Below, one piece after another: positions 33,775 through 42,554 of a stretch of 64,000 bases of DNA. The notes beneath the pieces were generated by a model that was not told the origin of the DNA, did not search any database, and worked only from the letters and a program-made list of their open reading frames with translations. Positions within the stretch are counted from its first letter, which is position 1. Each line of letters starts with the position of its first letter. The DNA comes from Mesorhizobium loti (GTDB taxonomy: Bacteria > Pseudomonadota > Alphaproteobacteria > Rhizobiales > Rhizobiaceae). The stretch covers positions 62,001 to 126,000 of the forward strand of contig NZ_PJRO01000013.1 of NCBI RefSeq assembly GCF_002858745.1, read 5' to 3'. A program made the translations under genes and the position numbers.

Positions 33775-34113
33775 TCACAGCGCGTCGGTGTCTGTTTCGC
33801 CGGTGCGGATACGCACGGCCTGGTCGATGCCGAAGACGAAGACCTTGCCGTCGCCGATCTGGCCGGTCTTGGCCGCATTGGCGATCGCCTCGACGGCCCT
33901 TTCGACAAGGTCGACCGAGACCGCGACTTCAATCTTGATCTTGGGAAGGAAGGAGACGGCATACTCCGCTCCGCGATAGATTTCGGTATGCCCCTTCTGA
34001 CGCCCGTAGCCTTTGACTTCGGTGACGGTCAGACCCTGGATGCCGACGGCGGTGAGCGCTTCGCGCACCTCGTCCAGCTTGAACGGCTTGATGATAGCCA
34101 TCACGATTTTCAT
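33775..34113 (-). CDS. glnK: Nitrogen regulatory protein P-II (GlnK)
   Basis: Trimeric signal protein sensing 2-oxoglutarate and ATP/ADP, exactly 112 residues as usual for PII. Tyr51 in RGAEYAVSF is the uridylylation site on the T-loop, and VTEVKGYGRQKGH contains the B-loop start. The ATG at 34113 is chosen because the family match begins MKIVMAIIKPFKLDEV; longer readings run into promoter sequence. It heads the operon with amtB. A sigma-54 promoter and an NtrC site lie upstream, so expression should rise on nitrogen limitation. Confidence 0.97.
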   Translation of the reverse strand: MKIVMAIIKPFKLDEVREALTAVGIQGLTVTEVKGYGRQKGHTEIYRGAEYAVSFLPKIKIEVAVSVDLVERAVEAIANAAKTGQIGDGKVFVFGIDQAVRIRTGETDTDAL

Positions 34114-34198
34114 CAGGATTCGCCCTTTGTTCGTTGCGGTCCCCGCGTTCCACGCGACATCACCAGCCTCGACACGGGCCAGCGAGTGCCCATGGCAG

Positions 34199-34214
34199 TT
34201 CAAGCTCCGTGCCA
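34199..34214 (-). promoter_or_regulatory. Sigma-54 promoter of glnK-amtB
   Basis: TGGCACGGAGCTTGAA on the minus strand, 86 bp before the glnK start. The -24 element TGGCACG is perfect; the -12 element is TTGA instead of TTGC, with correct GG-N10 spacing. Together with the upstream NtrC-like dyad this is the expected control of a GlnK operon. Confidence 0.75.
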
Positions 34215-34301
34215 AATGCCGGAACGACGACCTAAGTCCTAGAAAACAATAGGATTATCCACACGCCAGCCAAATGGGCCACGCTTGCCGTATTCACAAA
34301 G

Positions 34302-34318
34302 TGCCTACTAAATAGGCA
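34302..34318. promoter_or_regulatory. NtrC-type enhancer site
   Basis: TGCCTATTTAGTAGGCA, a perfect 6-bp dyad with five-base spacer and the TGC-N11-GCA core of NtrC boxes. It lies about 90 bp upstream of the sigma-54 -24 element. A degenerate half-site (TGCCTATT) continues beyond it into the end of tesB. Confidence 0.65.
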
Positions 34319-34333
34319 AAATGAAACGATTGC

Positions 34334-35209
34334 CTATTCTGCGGGCGATCGTTTCAAGCGAATCAGCCCTTCCTGGGCTACCGAAGCGATCAGCGTGCCA
34401 TCGCGGGCAAACAGCGATCCGCGCGTGAAGCCGCGCGCGCCTTGTGTCGAGGGGCTATCCTGTGTGTAGAGGATCCAGTCGTCGAACGGATGGCTGCGAT
34501 GAAACCACATCGAGTGATCCAGGCTGGCCGCCTGGATATCGCGGTCGAAGATTGCGCGGCCATGCGCGAAGGTCGAGGTGTCGAGCAGCGTCATGTCCGA
34601 CAGATAAGCCAGGACGGCGGCCTGCAACGCGCGATCGTTCGGCACCGGCCCCGTGGTGCGTATCCAGATGTTCTGCTTCGGCTCCAGCCGTTCGCGACTG
34701 GTGTAGTGCTTGAGCATGATCGGTCGCATCTCGATCGGCCGTTCGCGCTGCCAGTAGCGCTTGATGCCTTCCGGCACCGCTTCGCCGAATTTCTCGAGCA
34801 CGTCGCGCTGCGTCATCAAGGTGTCGGGTTCGGGAACATCGAGCGGCATCGGAATCTGGTGTTCAAGCCCGCCTTCATCCAGCTGGAAGGAGGCTTCCAG
34901 CGAAAAGATGGCATGCCCGTGCTGCACTGCCACGACGCGCCGCGTGGTGAACGATGAGCCATCGCGAATGCGATCGACCTCGTAGATGATCGGCAATTTG
35001 GTGTCGCCCGGCCGCATGAAATAACCATGCAGCGAATGCACGTGCCGGTCCGGCTCCACCGTTCGCTGTGCGGCCACCAGTGCCTGCGCGATCGTCTGAC
35101 CGCCGAAAACACGCTGCCAGTCGGTCTGGGGGCTGCGACCTCGGAACAGGTTGTCTTCCAGCTTCTCCAGGTCGAGAATGCCAAGAAGCTCGTTCATGGC
35201 TTGCGTCAT
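34334..35209 (-). CDS. tesB: Acyl-CoA thioesterase II
   Basis: Hydrolyses acyl-CoA to free fatty acid and CoA. The 291-residue double-hotdog protein has GRSPQTDWQRVFGGQTIAQA (near residues 24-43), HSLHGYFMRPGD (near 60-71) with the typical motif of the first hotdog, and SLDHSMWFHRSHPFDDWIL (near 235-253) whose Asp and His belong to the active site. The ATG at 35209 follows AGGAACGG; an internal ATG at 35197 is possible. It is divergent from the ubiquinone-type hydroxylase gene. Confidence 0.94.
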   Translation of the reverse strand: MTQAMNELLGILDLEKLEDNLFRGRSPQTDWQRVFGGQTIAQALVAAQRTVEPDRHVHSLHGYFMRPGDTKLPIIYEVDRIRDGSSFTTRRVVAVQHGHAIFSLEASFQLDEGGLEHQIPMPLDVPEPDTLMTQRDVLEKFGEAVPEGIKRYWQRERPIEMRPIMLKHYTSRERLEPKQNIWIRTTGPVPNDRALQAAVLAYLSDMTLLDTSTFAHGRAIFDRDIQAASLDHSMWFHRSHPFDDWILYTQDSPSTQGARGFTRGSLFARDGTLIASVAQEGLIRLKRSPAE

Positions 35210-35315
35210 GCATCCGTTCCTCGCAATTGTCGGCGCGGTTTCGGACAGTGGCGACGGGCAGTCAAGGCATAAAGCGGGTTTGGCCTGCAACGAGCGGGCG
35301 GGAAAGGTGGCTGAA

Positions 35316-36581
35316 ATGGCGACAGGACTAGGGCAGGAAGCACCGGAAAGCACACGGCTCGACGTGTTGGTCGCCGGTGCAGGCTATGTCGGCCTCGCCA
35401 CCGCCGTTTCGCTCAAGCAGGCACGCCCCAGCCTGCGCATTGCCGTTGTCGATGCCGCTCCGGCCGGCGTGTGGCAGAAGGATGGTCGCGCCTCGGCCAT
35501 CGCGGCCGCTGCCTGCCGCATGCTCGACCAGCTCGGCATCTGGGCCGAAATCGCCCCGCAAGCACAGGCGATCACCCAGATGATCATCACCGATTCGCGC
35601 ACCGCGGATCCGGTGCGCCCCATTTTCCTGACTTTCGACGGCGAGGTCGCCCCCGGCGAACCCTTCGCACACATGGTCGCCAACCGTGACCTCAACGGCG
35701 CGCTGCGCCACCAGGCAGAGCGCCTGGGCATCGACCTGATCGAAGGCGTGGCCGTCCAGTCCTTCGACACCAGCACCACCGGCCTGACCGTTCATCTGGC
35801 CGACGGCGCGACCCTCAGCGCCCGCCTGCTGGTCGCAGCCGACGGCGTCAATTCCAGATTGCGCGACATGGCCGGCATCAAGACCGTGCGATGGGAATAC
35901 GGCCAGTCCGGCATCGTCTGCACCGTCGCGCATGAACGGCCGCACAATGGCCGCGCGGAAGAACATTTCCTCCCCGCGGGACCCTTCGCCACCTTGCCTC
36001 TGAAACCGGACAAAGACGGCACCAATCGCTCATCCATCGTCTGGGTGGAACGTACCGAAGATGCCAATAAGCTGGTCGAAGGCGACGATCTGGTCTTCGA
36101 GGTCGAGCTGGAGCAGCGCTTCGGCTTGAAGCTTGGTGAAATCCGCGCGATGGACAAGCCGCGCGCCTGGCCGCTGGGATTGACGCTCGCTCGAGCCTTC
36201 GTGGCGCCGCGCCTTGCGCTGGCTGGCGACGCAGCTCATGGCATTCACCCGATCGCCGGACAGGGTCTCAATCTCGGCTTCAAGGACGTCGCCGCCCTTG
36301 CCGAGGTGATCGTCGAAGCGGATCGGCTCGGGCAGGATATCGGCGCGCTCGACGTGCTGGGGCGCTACCAGCAATGGCGTCGTTTCGACACGATGCAGAT
36401 GGGTGTGACCACCGATGTGTTGAACCGGCTGTTCTCCAACGACATCGCGCCGCTACGCGCGGTCCGAGATATCGGTCTCGGTCTGGTCGAACGCATGCCC
36501 CGTCTGAAGGATTTTTTCATCCGGCAAGCGTCGGGCCTGGCAAATGGGACACCGCGCCTGCTCAAGGGCGAGGCCATCTAG
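35316..36581 (+). CDS. UbiH/UbiF-type FAD-dependent hydroxylase
   Basis: Flavin monooxygenase of ubiquinone biosynthesis, 421 residues. The Rossmann FAD motif VAGAGYVGLATAVSL is at residues 20-34, the middle VANRDLNGALRHQAE block is typical of UbiH, and the second FAD motif RLALAGDAAHGIHPIAGQGLNLG is near 297-319 (D-A-A-H-x-x-x-P-I-x-G-Q-G). These match COG0654 UQ ring hydroxylases; which ring carbon is hydroxylated cannot be told. The ATG at 35316 follows GGAAAGG. It is divergent from tesB over 106 bp. Confidence 0.9.
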   Translation: MATGLGQEAPESTRLDVLVAGAGYVGLATAVSLKQARPSLRIAVVDAAPAGVWQKDGRASAIAAAACRMLDQLGIWAEIAPQAQAITQMIITDSRTADPVRPIFLTFDGEVAPGEPFAHMVANRDLNGALRHQAERLGIDLIEGVAVQSFDTSTTGLTVHLADGATLSARLLVAADGVNSRLRDMAGIKTVRWEYGQSGIVCTVAHERPHNGRAEEHFLPAGPFATLPLKPDKDGTNRSSIVWVERTEDANKLVEGDDLVFEVELEQRFGLKLGEIRAMDKPRAWPLGLTLARAFVAPRLALAGDAAHGIHPIAGQGLNLGFKDVAALAEVIVEADRLGQDIGALDVLGRYQQWRRFDTMQMGVTTDVLNRLFSNDIAPLRAVRDIGLGLVERMPRLKDFFIRQASGLANGTPRLLKGEAI

Positions 36582-36694
36582 GTCAGGATCATCGATCGGC
36601 CAACGGTTCAGGACCAATTGATATCGGAACTGGCCGCCCGAGCTGGAGATCGAGGCCGGTTGCCTGCCCGACGAGCCGCACCTATGGTCCTGAT

Positions 36695-37177
36695 ATGAGC
36701 CTCGAATCCGTCCGCGCCTTCTTCGCCGCCAAAGCCCCAGACATCGAAGTCATTGTCACCGAGGCAAGCTCGGCAACGGTGGCGCTTGCCGCCGAGGCGC
36801 ATGGTGTGGCGCCCGACCAGATCGCCAAGACGATCTGCCTGAGGGTCGGCGATACGGTGATGCTGGTGGTCGCCGCCGGTACGACACGGCTCGACAATCG
36901 CAAGTTCAAGGACCGTTTCGGCGGCAAGGCGCGCATGCTGGAGGCCGAAGAGGTGGTGGCCCTGACCAGCCATCCGATCGGCGGTGTATGTCCTTTCGGC
37001 CTGCCGGATCCGTTGCCGGTCTATTGCGATGTTTCGCTGAAGGCCTTCGCCGAAGTGGTCCCTGCGGCCGGTGCTACAAATGCCGCCGTACGGCTTGATC
37101 CCGCACGCATGGCATCGCTTGTCGGCGCAGAATGGGTCGATGTCTGCCAGGCACCAGTGCCTGCAGTGCAGGATTGA
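36695..37177 (+). CDS. YbaK/prolyl-tRNA editing domain protein
   Basis: A 160-residue stand-alone aminoacyl-tRNA editing domain. LAAEAHGVAPDQIAKTICLRV (near residues 31-51) contains the conserved catalytic-site Lys, and HPIGGVCPFGL (near 93-103) is the family signature. It should hydrolyse Cys- or Ala-tRNA(Pro) or a related mischarged tRNA; which one is unclear. The ATG at 36695 starts the domain. It is 113 bp after the hydroxylase gene and converges on a YciI-like gene. Confidence 0.92.
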   Translation: MSLESVRAFFAAKAPDIEVIVTEASSATVALAAEAHGVAPDQIAKTICLRVGDTVMLVVAAGTTRLDNRKFKDRFGGKARMLEAEEVVALTSHPIGGVCPFGLPDPLPVYCDVSLKAFAEVVPAAGATNAAVRLDPARMASLVGAEWVDVCQAPVPAVQD

Positions 37178-37189
37178 CGGCTTGCCGCC

Positions 37190-37546
37190 TTAGCGCTGCG
37201 GGATTTGGTAGATGGCCCGCACCTCGATCATGCCCATCTCTGCCAGCGGAATATCGGCGGCGAGCGCGAGTGCCTTTTCGAGATCGTCCGCCTCGATCAG
37301 GACGAAGCCGAGCAGTTGCTCCTTGGTTTCAGTAAACGGACCGTCGGTAACCAATGTCCTGCCCTTGCGCTTGCGCACCACCTTCACCGTCTTCACCGGC
37401 TGCAGTGCCTCGGCGGCAATCAGATGGCCGCTGTTTTCCAGCACCTTGTCGTAGGCAAGCGAGTCGACGTTCAGTTTCCTGGAATCCTCGGCGGATAAGG
37501 CACGCAGTGCCGATTCCTCATGATAGACAAGGCAGAGATATTTCAT
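37190..37546 (-). CDS. YCII-related (DGPF domain) protein
   Basis: A 118-residue protein of the YCII-related/DGPF family: KYLCLVYHEESALRAL at the start, VTDGPFTETKEQLLGF (near residues 66-81) as the DGPF signature, and LALAADIP near 92. Such proteins often accompany sigma factors of the ECF41 group, but none is seen next to this gene. Function unknown. It is divergent from the OsmC gene across 184 bp that show nothing clear. Confidence 0.88.
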   Translation of the reverse strand: MKYLCLVYHEESALRALSAEDSRKLNVDSLAYDKVLENSGHLIAAEALQPVKTVKVVRKRKGRTLVTDGPFTETKEQLLGFVLIEADDLEKALALAADIPLAEMGMIEVRAIYQIPQR

Positions 37547-37730
37547 CGTTCGTTCCCCATCGTGGTGTTCATGCGTGCCGATATGGCGCTGACCACAGGA
37601 CGGCTGAGCTCGCCCGAAACCGACATTCCTGCGCTACGATTTCCCGGTCGACCCGACGTCGCCAAGGATGTTGTGGTCTTGTCAGGTTGCAGCGCTATAG
37701 TTGTTGCTCAATCCCAGCAGGAGAAAGACC

Positions 37731-38156
37731 ATGGATCGCACCGCAACGGCCGTCTGGAAAGGCAACCTGAAGGAAGGGGGCGGCACGATCGACACCCAGA
37801 GCGGCGCTCTCAGGGCCACGCCCTATTCGTTCAAGATGCGCTTCGAGGACGAAAGCGGCAAATCCGGCACCAACCCGGAAGAGCTGATCGCGGCCGCCCA
37901 TGCCGGCTGCTACGCCATGCAACTCTCGCATTTCCTGGCCGAAAACGGCACGCCGGCCGCAAAACTGGAAGCGACCGCGGCGGTAAAGCTCATCCCCGGC
38001 ACCGGCATCACCGAAAGCAACTTAACGCTGGTTGCCGACATCCCCGGCATCGATGACGGGAAGTTCCAGGAACTCGCCGCCAAGGCCAAGGCGGAATGCC
38101 CGGTTTCACGAGCACTGGGCGCCATCAAGGTTGGCCTTGACGCCAAGCTTGCTTGA
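37731..38156 (+). CDS. osmC: OsmC family peroxiredoxin
   Basis: A 141-residue thiol peroxidase of the OsmC type, protecting against organic hydroperoxides. Both redox cysteines are present: NPEELIAAAHAGCYAMQL (Cys near 61) and KAKAECPVSRAL (Cys near 124). AGGAG lies 8 bp before the ATG at 37731, which decides the start over an in-frame ATG 30 bp upstream. It is monocistronic and ends at a 12-bp stem hairpin. OhrR/Ohr is the close alternative subgroup. Confidence 0.93.
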   Translation: MDRTATAVWKGNLKEGGGTIDTQSGALRATPYSFKMRFEDESGKSGTNPEELIAAAHAGCYAMQLSHFLAENGTPAAKLEATAAVKLIPGTGITESNLTLVADIPGIDDGKFQELAAKAKAECPVSRALGAIKVGLDAKLA

Positions 38157-38162
38157 CCAGGA

Positions 38163-38195
38163 CAGGCATTTGGCCGCACTGCCGCCAAATGCCTG
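38163..38195 (+). terminator. Probable terminator of osmC
   Basis: Perfect 12-bp inverted repeat CAGGCATTTGGC / GCCAAATGCCTG with a nine-base loop, 6 bp after the osmC stop. No T run follows, so it may act as a stabilising hairpin as well as a terminator. Confidence 0.6.
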
Positions 38196-38226
38196 ATCCG
38201 AAAAACCATGCGATAAAATAAAGACA

Positions 38227-38262
38227 GAGTGGAATGCGATCCGGATGAATAGCATTCCACTC
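38227..38262 (-). terminator. Intrinsic terminator of the MFS gene
   Basis: Perfect 11-bp inverted repeat GAGTGGAATGC / GCATTCCACTC with a 14-base loop; on the minus strand it is followed by TGTCTTTATTTTATC. It lies 4 bp after the MFS stop. Confidence 0.75.
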
Positions 38263-38266
38263 CGAG

Positions 38267-39826
38267 CTACGCGGCTTTCTGCAAGGCGGCTGATTGAGGC
38301 TCATCGGACGGCTTGGTCGGCCCGCCTTTGCGGAACATCAGCAGCATCACGACCGCGGCGACGACGGTCAACACCGTCGAGATCGTCGCTATCAGCTCAA
38401 AGCCGCTGGTGAAGGCACCCCGAGCCACGACCAGCAGCGCATCAGCAAGCCCATCTGGCAGTTGCGGCACGATTGCGACCGCACCGCCGAGCGTATCGCG
38501 CGCGGTATGTGCCGCCTCTTCCGGCACACCGGCCGGAACACCGCCTGCCATGGCCCCACGATAGATCGCCATGCCGATGCTGCCCAGAACAGCAATGCCC
38601 AGCACGCCGCCGAATTCCGCGCCCGTTTCCGAAAGCGCCCCGGCGGCACCAGCCCGTTCAGGCGGTGCCGCACTCACGATCAGATCGGTGGTCAGTGTAA
38701 AGACGAGCCCAAGCCCCAGCGACATGACGACCGTTGCCGCGACGATCATCGCCAGCGGATGACCGTTGCTGACCTGGGTGAGGAACAGGAAGGCGAGTGC
38801 TGCCAGAGCCAACCCGCCCGCAATCACACGCGGCGCCGGAATGCGCGCGACGATCCAGGAGGTCATCATCGACGAAGCGACGAAACCGACGGACGACGGC
38901 AATGTCCAGAGACCCGCCTCCAGCGGCGACAATCCGATCACCAGTTGCAGGTATTGCGCGATGAAAACGAACGGCCCGAAAGCGACGAAGCAGGCGACGA
39001 CATTGACGATGAGGGCTGCGCTGAACGGACGCGAGCGGAACAGGCTGAGATCGAGCAGAGGATCGGCCAGGTGACGCTGCCGCACCACGAAAGCCGCACC
39101 AATGGCGAGACCCGCAAGGACCACCACGATGGGCAGCCAGGCGACGCCGTCCGAGGCGATCTGCTTCAGGCCGTAGACTATGGCCAGCACCGCCGCCAGC
39201 GAAAGGACGGCGCTGGTGACATCGAGCCGCCCAGCATTCGGGTCGCGATATTCTGGCAGCAGAATCGGCCCGACGATCAGAAGCAGCACCATGACAGGGA
39301 CGGCCAGCAGGAACACCGAACCCCACCAGAAGTATTCCAGCAGCACACCGCCGAGCAACGGGCCGAGAGCCGCACCCACCGAGTAGCTGGTCGCCCAGAT
39401 CGAGATGGCGAAGGTGCGCTCATTCGCATCGTGGAACATGTTGCGGATCAGCGAAAGCGTCGACGGCGCCAGCGTGGCACCGGCAATGCCGAGAAGCGCC
39501 CGGGCCGCGATCAGCATTTCGGCCGAGGTGGAAAACGCGGCAATCACCGAAGCGACACCGAAGAGAACGGCTCCGGTAAGCAACACCTTGCGGCGGCCGA
39601 TACGGTCTCCGAGCGTGCCCATGGTGATCAGCGAGCCGGCGATCAGGAAACCATAGATGTCGACGATCCACAGCAGTTGCACGGCGCTGGGTTTGAGGTC
39701 GGCGACCAGATGCGGCACCGCCAGATTGAGCACGGTCAGATCCATCGTGTAGAGCAGACAAGGCAGCGCAAGCGCCACCAGCCCGATCCATTCGCGGCGT
39801 GTCGCTTTCTGTGTCTGATTCGCCAT
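38267..39826 (-). CDS. DHA2-type MFS drug efflux transporter
   Basis: A 519-residue inner-membrane pump with about fourteen hydrophobic segments, the DHA2 layout of QacA/EmrB relatives. LDLTVLNLAVPHL-like motif (as MDLTVLNLAVPHLVADL, near residues 27-43) is the characteristic D1 signature, and GTLGDRIGRRKVLLTGA (near 74-90) is the MFS motif A. GGAGGGG precedes the ATG at 39826, fixing the start over longer readings. No regulator is adjacent. Substrate probably lipophilic cations or drugs; unproven. Confidence 0.92.
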   Translation of the reverse strand: MANQTQKATRREWIGLVALALPCLLYTMDLTVLNLAVPHLVADLKPSAVQLLWIVDIYGFLIAGSLITMGTLGDRIGRRKVLLTGAVLFGVASVIAAFSTSAEMLIAARALLGIAGATLAPSTLSLIRNMFHDANERTFAISIWATSYSVGAALGPLLGGVLLEYFWWGSVFLLAVPVMVLLLIVGPILLPEYRDPNAGRLDVTSAVLSLAAVLAIVYGLKQIASDGVAWLPIVVVLAGLAIGAAFVVRQRHLADPLLDLSLFRSRPFSAALIVNVVACFVAFGPFVFIAQYLQLVIGLSPLEAGLWTLPSSVGFVASSMMTSWIVARIPAPRVIAGGLALAALAFLFLTQVSNGHPLAMIVAATVVMSLGLGLVFTLTTDLIVSAAPPERAGAAGALSETGAEFGGVLGIAVLGSIGMAIYRGAMAGGVPAGVPEEAAHTARDTLGGAVAIVPQLPDGLADALLVVARGAFTSGFELIATISTVLTVVAAVVMLLMFRKGGPTKPSDEPQSAALQKAA

Positions 39827-40010
39827 TGACCCCTCCATCGCTATCGACGGCAGGCGTGCCGACAAGGCGTTGAGGCAAGAACGCCACGGTGCGCGAGCCA
39901 CGCAGTCCGGATCGTACATTTGCCAAGCCTCATATAGAGGGGGCTGAGATGGCCTGTTCAAGGGCAGGGCAATGCCTTTGCTGACACATCTCGCCAGTAA
40001 GATGTGCCCG

Positions 40011-41117
40011 TCAGATCAGGCCGAAGTGGCTTGCGAGCTCGCGCGCGGCAGCGGCCCCGGCCCGGTTGGCGCCGATGGTGGAGGCTGACGGCCCATAACC
40101 GACCAGATGGACGCGAGGATCCTTCTCAACCTGCGTCGCCAGCCGCCCGCCCATGACGATGCCGCCATTGTCTTCGCGCAGCTGCAGCGGCGCGAGATGA
40201 TCGAGCGCGCTGCGGAAACCCGTCGCCCAGAGGATGATGTCCGCCCTTTGCTCGGAGCCATCCGACCATCGAACGCCATCTTTGGTGATCTTGTCGAACA
40301 TCGGCAGGCGCCTCAACGCGCCGCGATCGCGGGCGGCTCGCAAGGCCGGCGTCAGCGAGATGCCGGTGACGGAAACCACGGACCCTGGAACCATTCCGCG
40401 TCGCACCCTGTCTTCGACCGAAGCAACGGCCGCGCGGCCATCTTCCACCGTGAAGGGTTCTTCCCGGAATTGCGGCTCGCGGCGGGTTACCCAGGTCGTG
40501 CTGGTCACCTTGGAAATTTCATCGAGGTGCTGCAATGCGGAAATGCCGCCGCCAACCACGATGACATGTTTTCCCGCGAATGCATCCGCGCCACGATAGT
40601 CGTGCGTGTGGAGCTGCTGTCCCTGAAATAAGTCTGCTCCGGGATAGATGGGAATGATGGGGTTCTCCCAGGTTCCCGTTGCGTTGATGATGCCGCGTGC
40701 CGAAAAAGTCTCGCGGCTGGTCTCGATCCGCAACCGTCCGGACCGGTCGCAAACGACCTTGGCCGTGACTGGCCGGTAGACCGGCAGATTGAACCTGCGC
40801 TCGTAGCTGGCGAAATATTCGGGCACCGCGACCGACGCCTTGACGTCGCCGTCGCCGGTGTCGACGGCTTCGGAAAATTGCATGCCCGGCAGATCATGCA
40901 CCCGGTTGACGGTGCTGAGCGTCAGCGAGGGCCAGCGATGCTGCCAGGCACCGCCAGGCGCCGGGTTGCTGTCCAACACCAGGAACTGTCGCCCGACGGC
41001 CAAGCCCAGCTTTCCGAGATGATAGGCCGACGACAGGCCGGCCTGCCCAGCGCCGATGACGACGATGTCGACCTTGAAGATAATGTTCGTCGAAACGTCA
41101 GCCCGCGGCTCGACCAC
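40011..41117 (-). CDS. Flavin-containing NAD(P)-binding monooxygenase-like protein
   Basis: A 368-residue FAD/NAD(P)-dependent oxidoreductase. VVIGAGQAGLSSAYHLG (near residues 20-36) binds FAD, and HVIVVGGGISALQHLDE (near 184-200) binds NADPH; WQHRWPSLTLSTVNRVHDLPG is typical of the FMO/YpdA-like group. No Baeyer-Villiger fingerprint F-x-G-x-x-x-H-x-x-x-W was found. The start is a GTG at 41117, 2 bp after the yceH stop, so the genes are probably coupled. Substrate unknown. Confidence 0.85.
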   Translation of the reverse strand: MVEPRADVSTNIIFKVDIVVIGAGQAGLSSAYHLGKLGLAVGRQFLVLDSNPAPGGAWQHRWPSLTLSTVNRVHDLPGMQFSEAVDTGDGDVKASVAVPEYFASYERRFNLPVYRPVTAKVVCDRSGRLRIETSRETFSARGIINATGTWENPIIPIYPGADLFQGQQLHTHDYRGADAFAGKHVIVVGGGISALQHLDEISKVTSTTWVTRREPQFREEPFTVEDGRAAVASVEDRVRRGMVPGSVVSVTGISLTPALRAARDRGALRRLPMFDKITKDGVRWSDGSEQRADIILWATGFRSALDHLAPLQLREDNGGIVMGGRLATQVEKDPRVHLVGYGPSASTIGANRAGAAAARELASHFGLI

Positions 41118-41119
41118 GC

Positions 41120-41761
41120 TTACGCGCCTGCTGCGTCGAGCCGCGCCTTGAGGGCCGCCACTTCTTCTTCCAGAAGCCGGATACGCTCCTCGAGCTCTGA
41201 AACGGCAGACGTCGCGATGCTTGGCGCATGGCTGGTCACAACCACCGCACTGACCTCGACGTCACCCGAAAGCAGATGCGCGAAACGGTCTTCGCGCTGG
41301 CCGGGCGCACGCCCGATTTCCTTGACCAAAGGCGGCCTGCGGCCGATCAGCATATCAAGTTCGCCGCGCACGGCATCGGCATCGGCGAAATTGGCCATGC
41401 GCTCGGCACGAGCCTGCAATTCATAGACCGTCTGCGGGCCGCGCAGCAGAAGCAGACCGATCAGCGCGCTCTGGTTGCGGGTCAATGAGAACTTCTGAGC
41501 CATCAGATGTTCGTAGCGCTCGACGCGCGACGCGAATTGCTGGCGCACCAGGCCCTTGGCCTGCAGTGTGCTGAGCGTCCGCATGATCTCGACCATCTCC
41601 AGTGCCATCACCGGATCGCGCGAGGTCTTCTGGTTGGCCGCAGCCACCAGCGCATTCGACGTCATCGGATAGACGTCGGGGGTAAGCTCTTTCTTCTCGA
41701 TCAGGCAGCCGAGCACGCGGGCCTCGGCAGGGCTGAGATGGGGGAGATCTTCTGCGTTCAT
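41120..41761 (-). CDS. YceH family (DUF480) protein
   Basis: A 213-residue protein with two winged-helix domains. ARVLGCLIEKKELTPDVYPM (near residues 14-33) and LSLTRNQSALIGLLLLRGPQTV-type block near 90-112 are the DUF480 signatures; the C-terminal 30 residues are a coiled coil (ELEERIRLLEEEVAALKARL). It is 13 bp downstream of sdhB and 2 bp upstream of the flavoprotein gene, all minus strand. Function unknown in the family; the position after sdh may be only operon read-through. Confidence 0.92.
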   Translation of the reverse strand: MNAEDLPHLSPAEARVLGCLIEKKELTPDVYPMTSNALVAAANQKTSRDPVMALEMVEIMRTLSTLQAKGLVRQQFASRVERYEHLMAQKFSLTRNQSALIGLLLLRGPQTVYELQARAERMANFADADAVRGELDMLIGRRPPLVKEIGRAPGQREDRFAHLLSGDVEVSAVVVTSHAPSIATSAVSELEERIRLLEEEVAALKARLDAAGA

Positions 41762-41774
41762 ATGCGCTGTCGCC

Positions 41775-42554
41775 TCAGACTCGCCGCTCCACCATCATCT
41801 TCTTGATCTCGGCGATCGCCTTGGCCGGGTTCAAACCCTTCGGACAGGTCTGCGCGCAATTCATGATGGTGTGGCAGCGATACAGCCGGAACGGGTCTTC
41901 CAGGTTGTCCAGGCGCTCGCCGGTCGCTTCGTCTCTGGAATCGATCAGCCAGCGGTAGGCCTGCAGCAGGGTGGCCGGGCCGAGGTAGCGGTCACCATTC
42001 CACCAGTAGCTCGGGCACGAGGTCGAGCAGCAGGCACACAGGATGCACTCGTAGAGGCCGTCGAGCTTCTGGCGATCCTCGTGGCTCTGCAGCCATTCCT
42101 TGGCCGGCTCCGGCGAAACCGTCTTCAGCCAGGGCTCGATCGAACGATGCTGGGCGTAGAAATTGGTGAGATCAGGAACCAGATCCTTCACCACCGGCAT
42201 ATGCGGCAGAGGATAGACCTTCACGGCGCCGGAAATGTCGTCGCAGCCCTTGGTGCAGGCCAGCGTGTTGGAACCATCGATGTTCATGGCGCAGGAGCCG
42301 CAAATGCCTTCGCGGCAGGAACGGCGCAGCGTCAGCGTCGGGTCGATCTTGTTCTTGATATAGAGCAGCGCATCCAGGACCATCGGGCCGCAATCGTCCA
42401 TGTCGACGAAATAGGTGTCGATACTCGGGTTTTCGCCATCGTCCGGCGACCACCGATAGATGCGGTATTCGCGCAGGTTCGTGGCGCCTTCCGGCTTCGG
42501 CCAGGTCTTGCCCTGCTTGACCTGCGAATTCTTGGGGAGTGCGAGTTCGACCAT
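41775..42554 (-). CDS. sdhB: Succinate dehydrogenase iron-sulfur subunit
   Basis: Complex II electron-transfer subunit, 259 residues, facing the cytoplasm. The [2Fe-2S] cluster ligands are in SCREGICGSCAMN (near residues 79-91), and the [4Fe-4S] and [3Fe-4S] ligands in CILCACCSTSCPSYWW and CHTIMNCAQTCPKGLNP. The first base of its ATG shares the DUF3052 stop codon (TAATG), so translation is coupled. It is unusual that sdhB is separated from sdhA by another gene. The start is ATG 42554. Confidence 0.97.
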   Translation of the reverse strand: MVELALPKNSQVKQGKTWPKPEGATNLREYRIYRWSPDDGENPSIDTYFVDMDDCGPMVLDALLYIKNKIDPTLTLRRSCREGICGSCAMNIDGSNTLACTKGCDDISGAVKVYPLPHMPVVKDLVPDLTNFYAQHRSIEPWLKTVSPEPAKEWLQSHEDRQKLDGLYECILCACCSTSCPSYWWNGDRYLGPATLLQAYRWLIDSRDEATGERLDNLEDPFRLYRCHTIMNCAQTCPKGLNPAKAIAEIKKMMVERRV

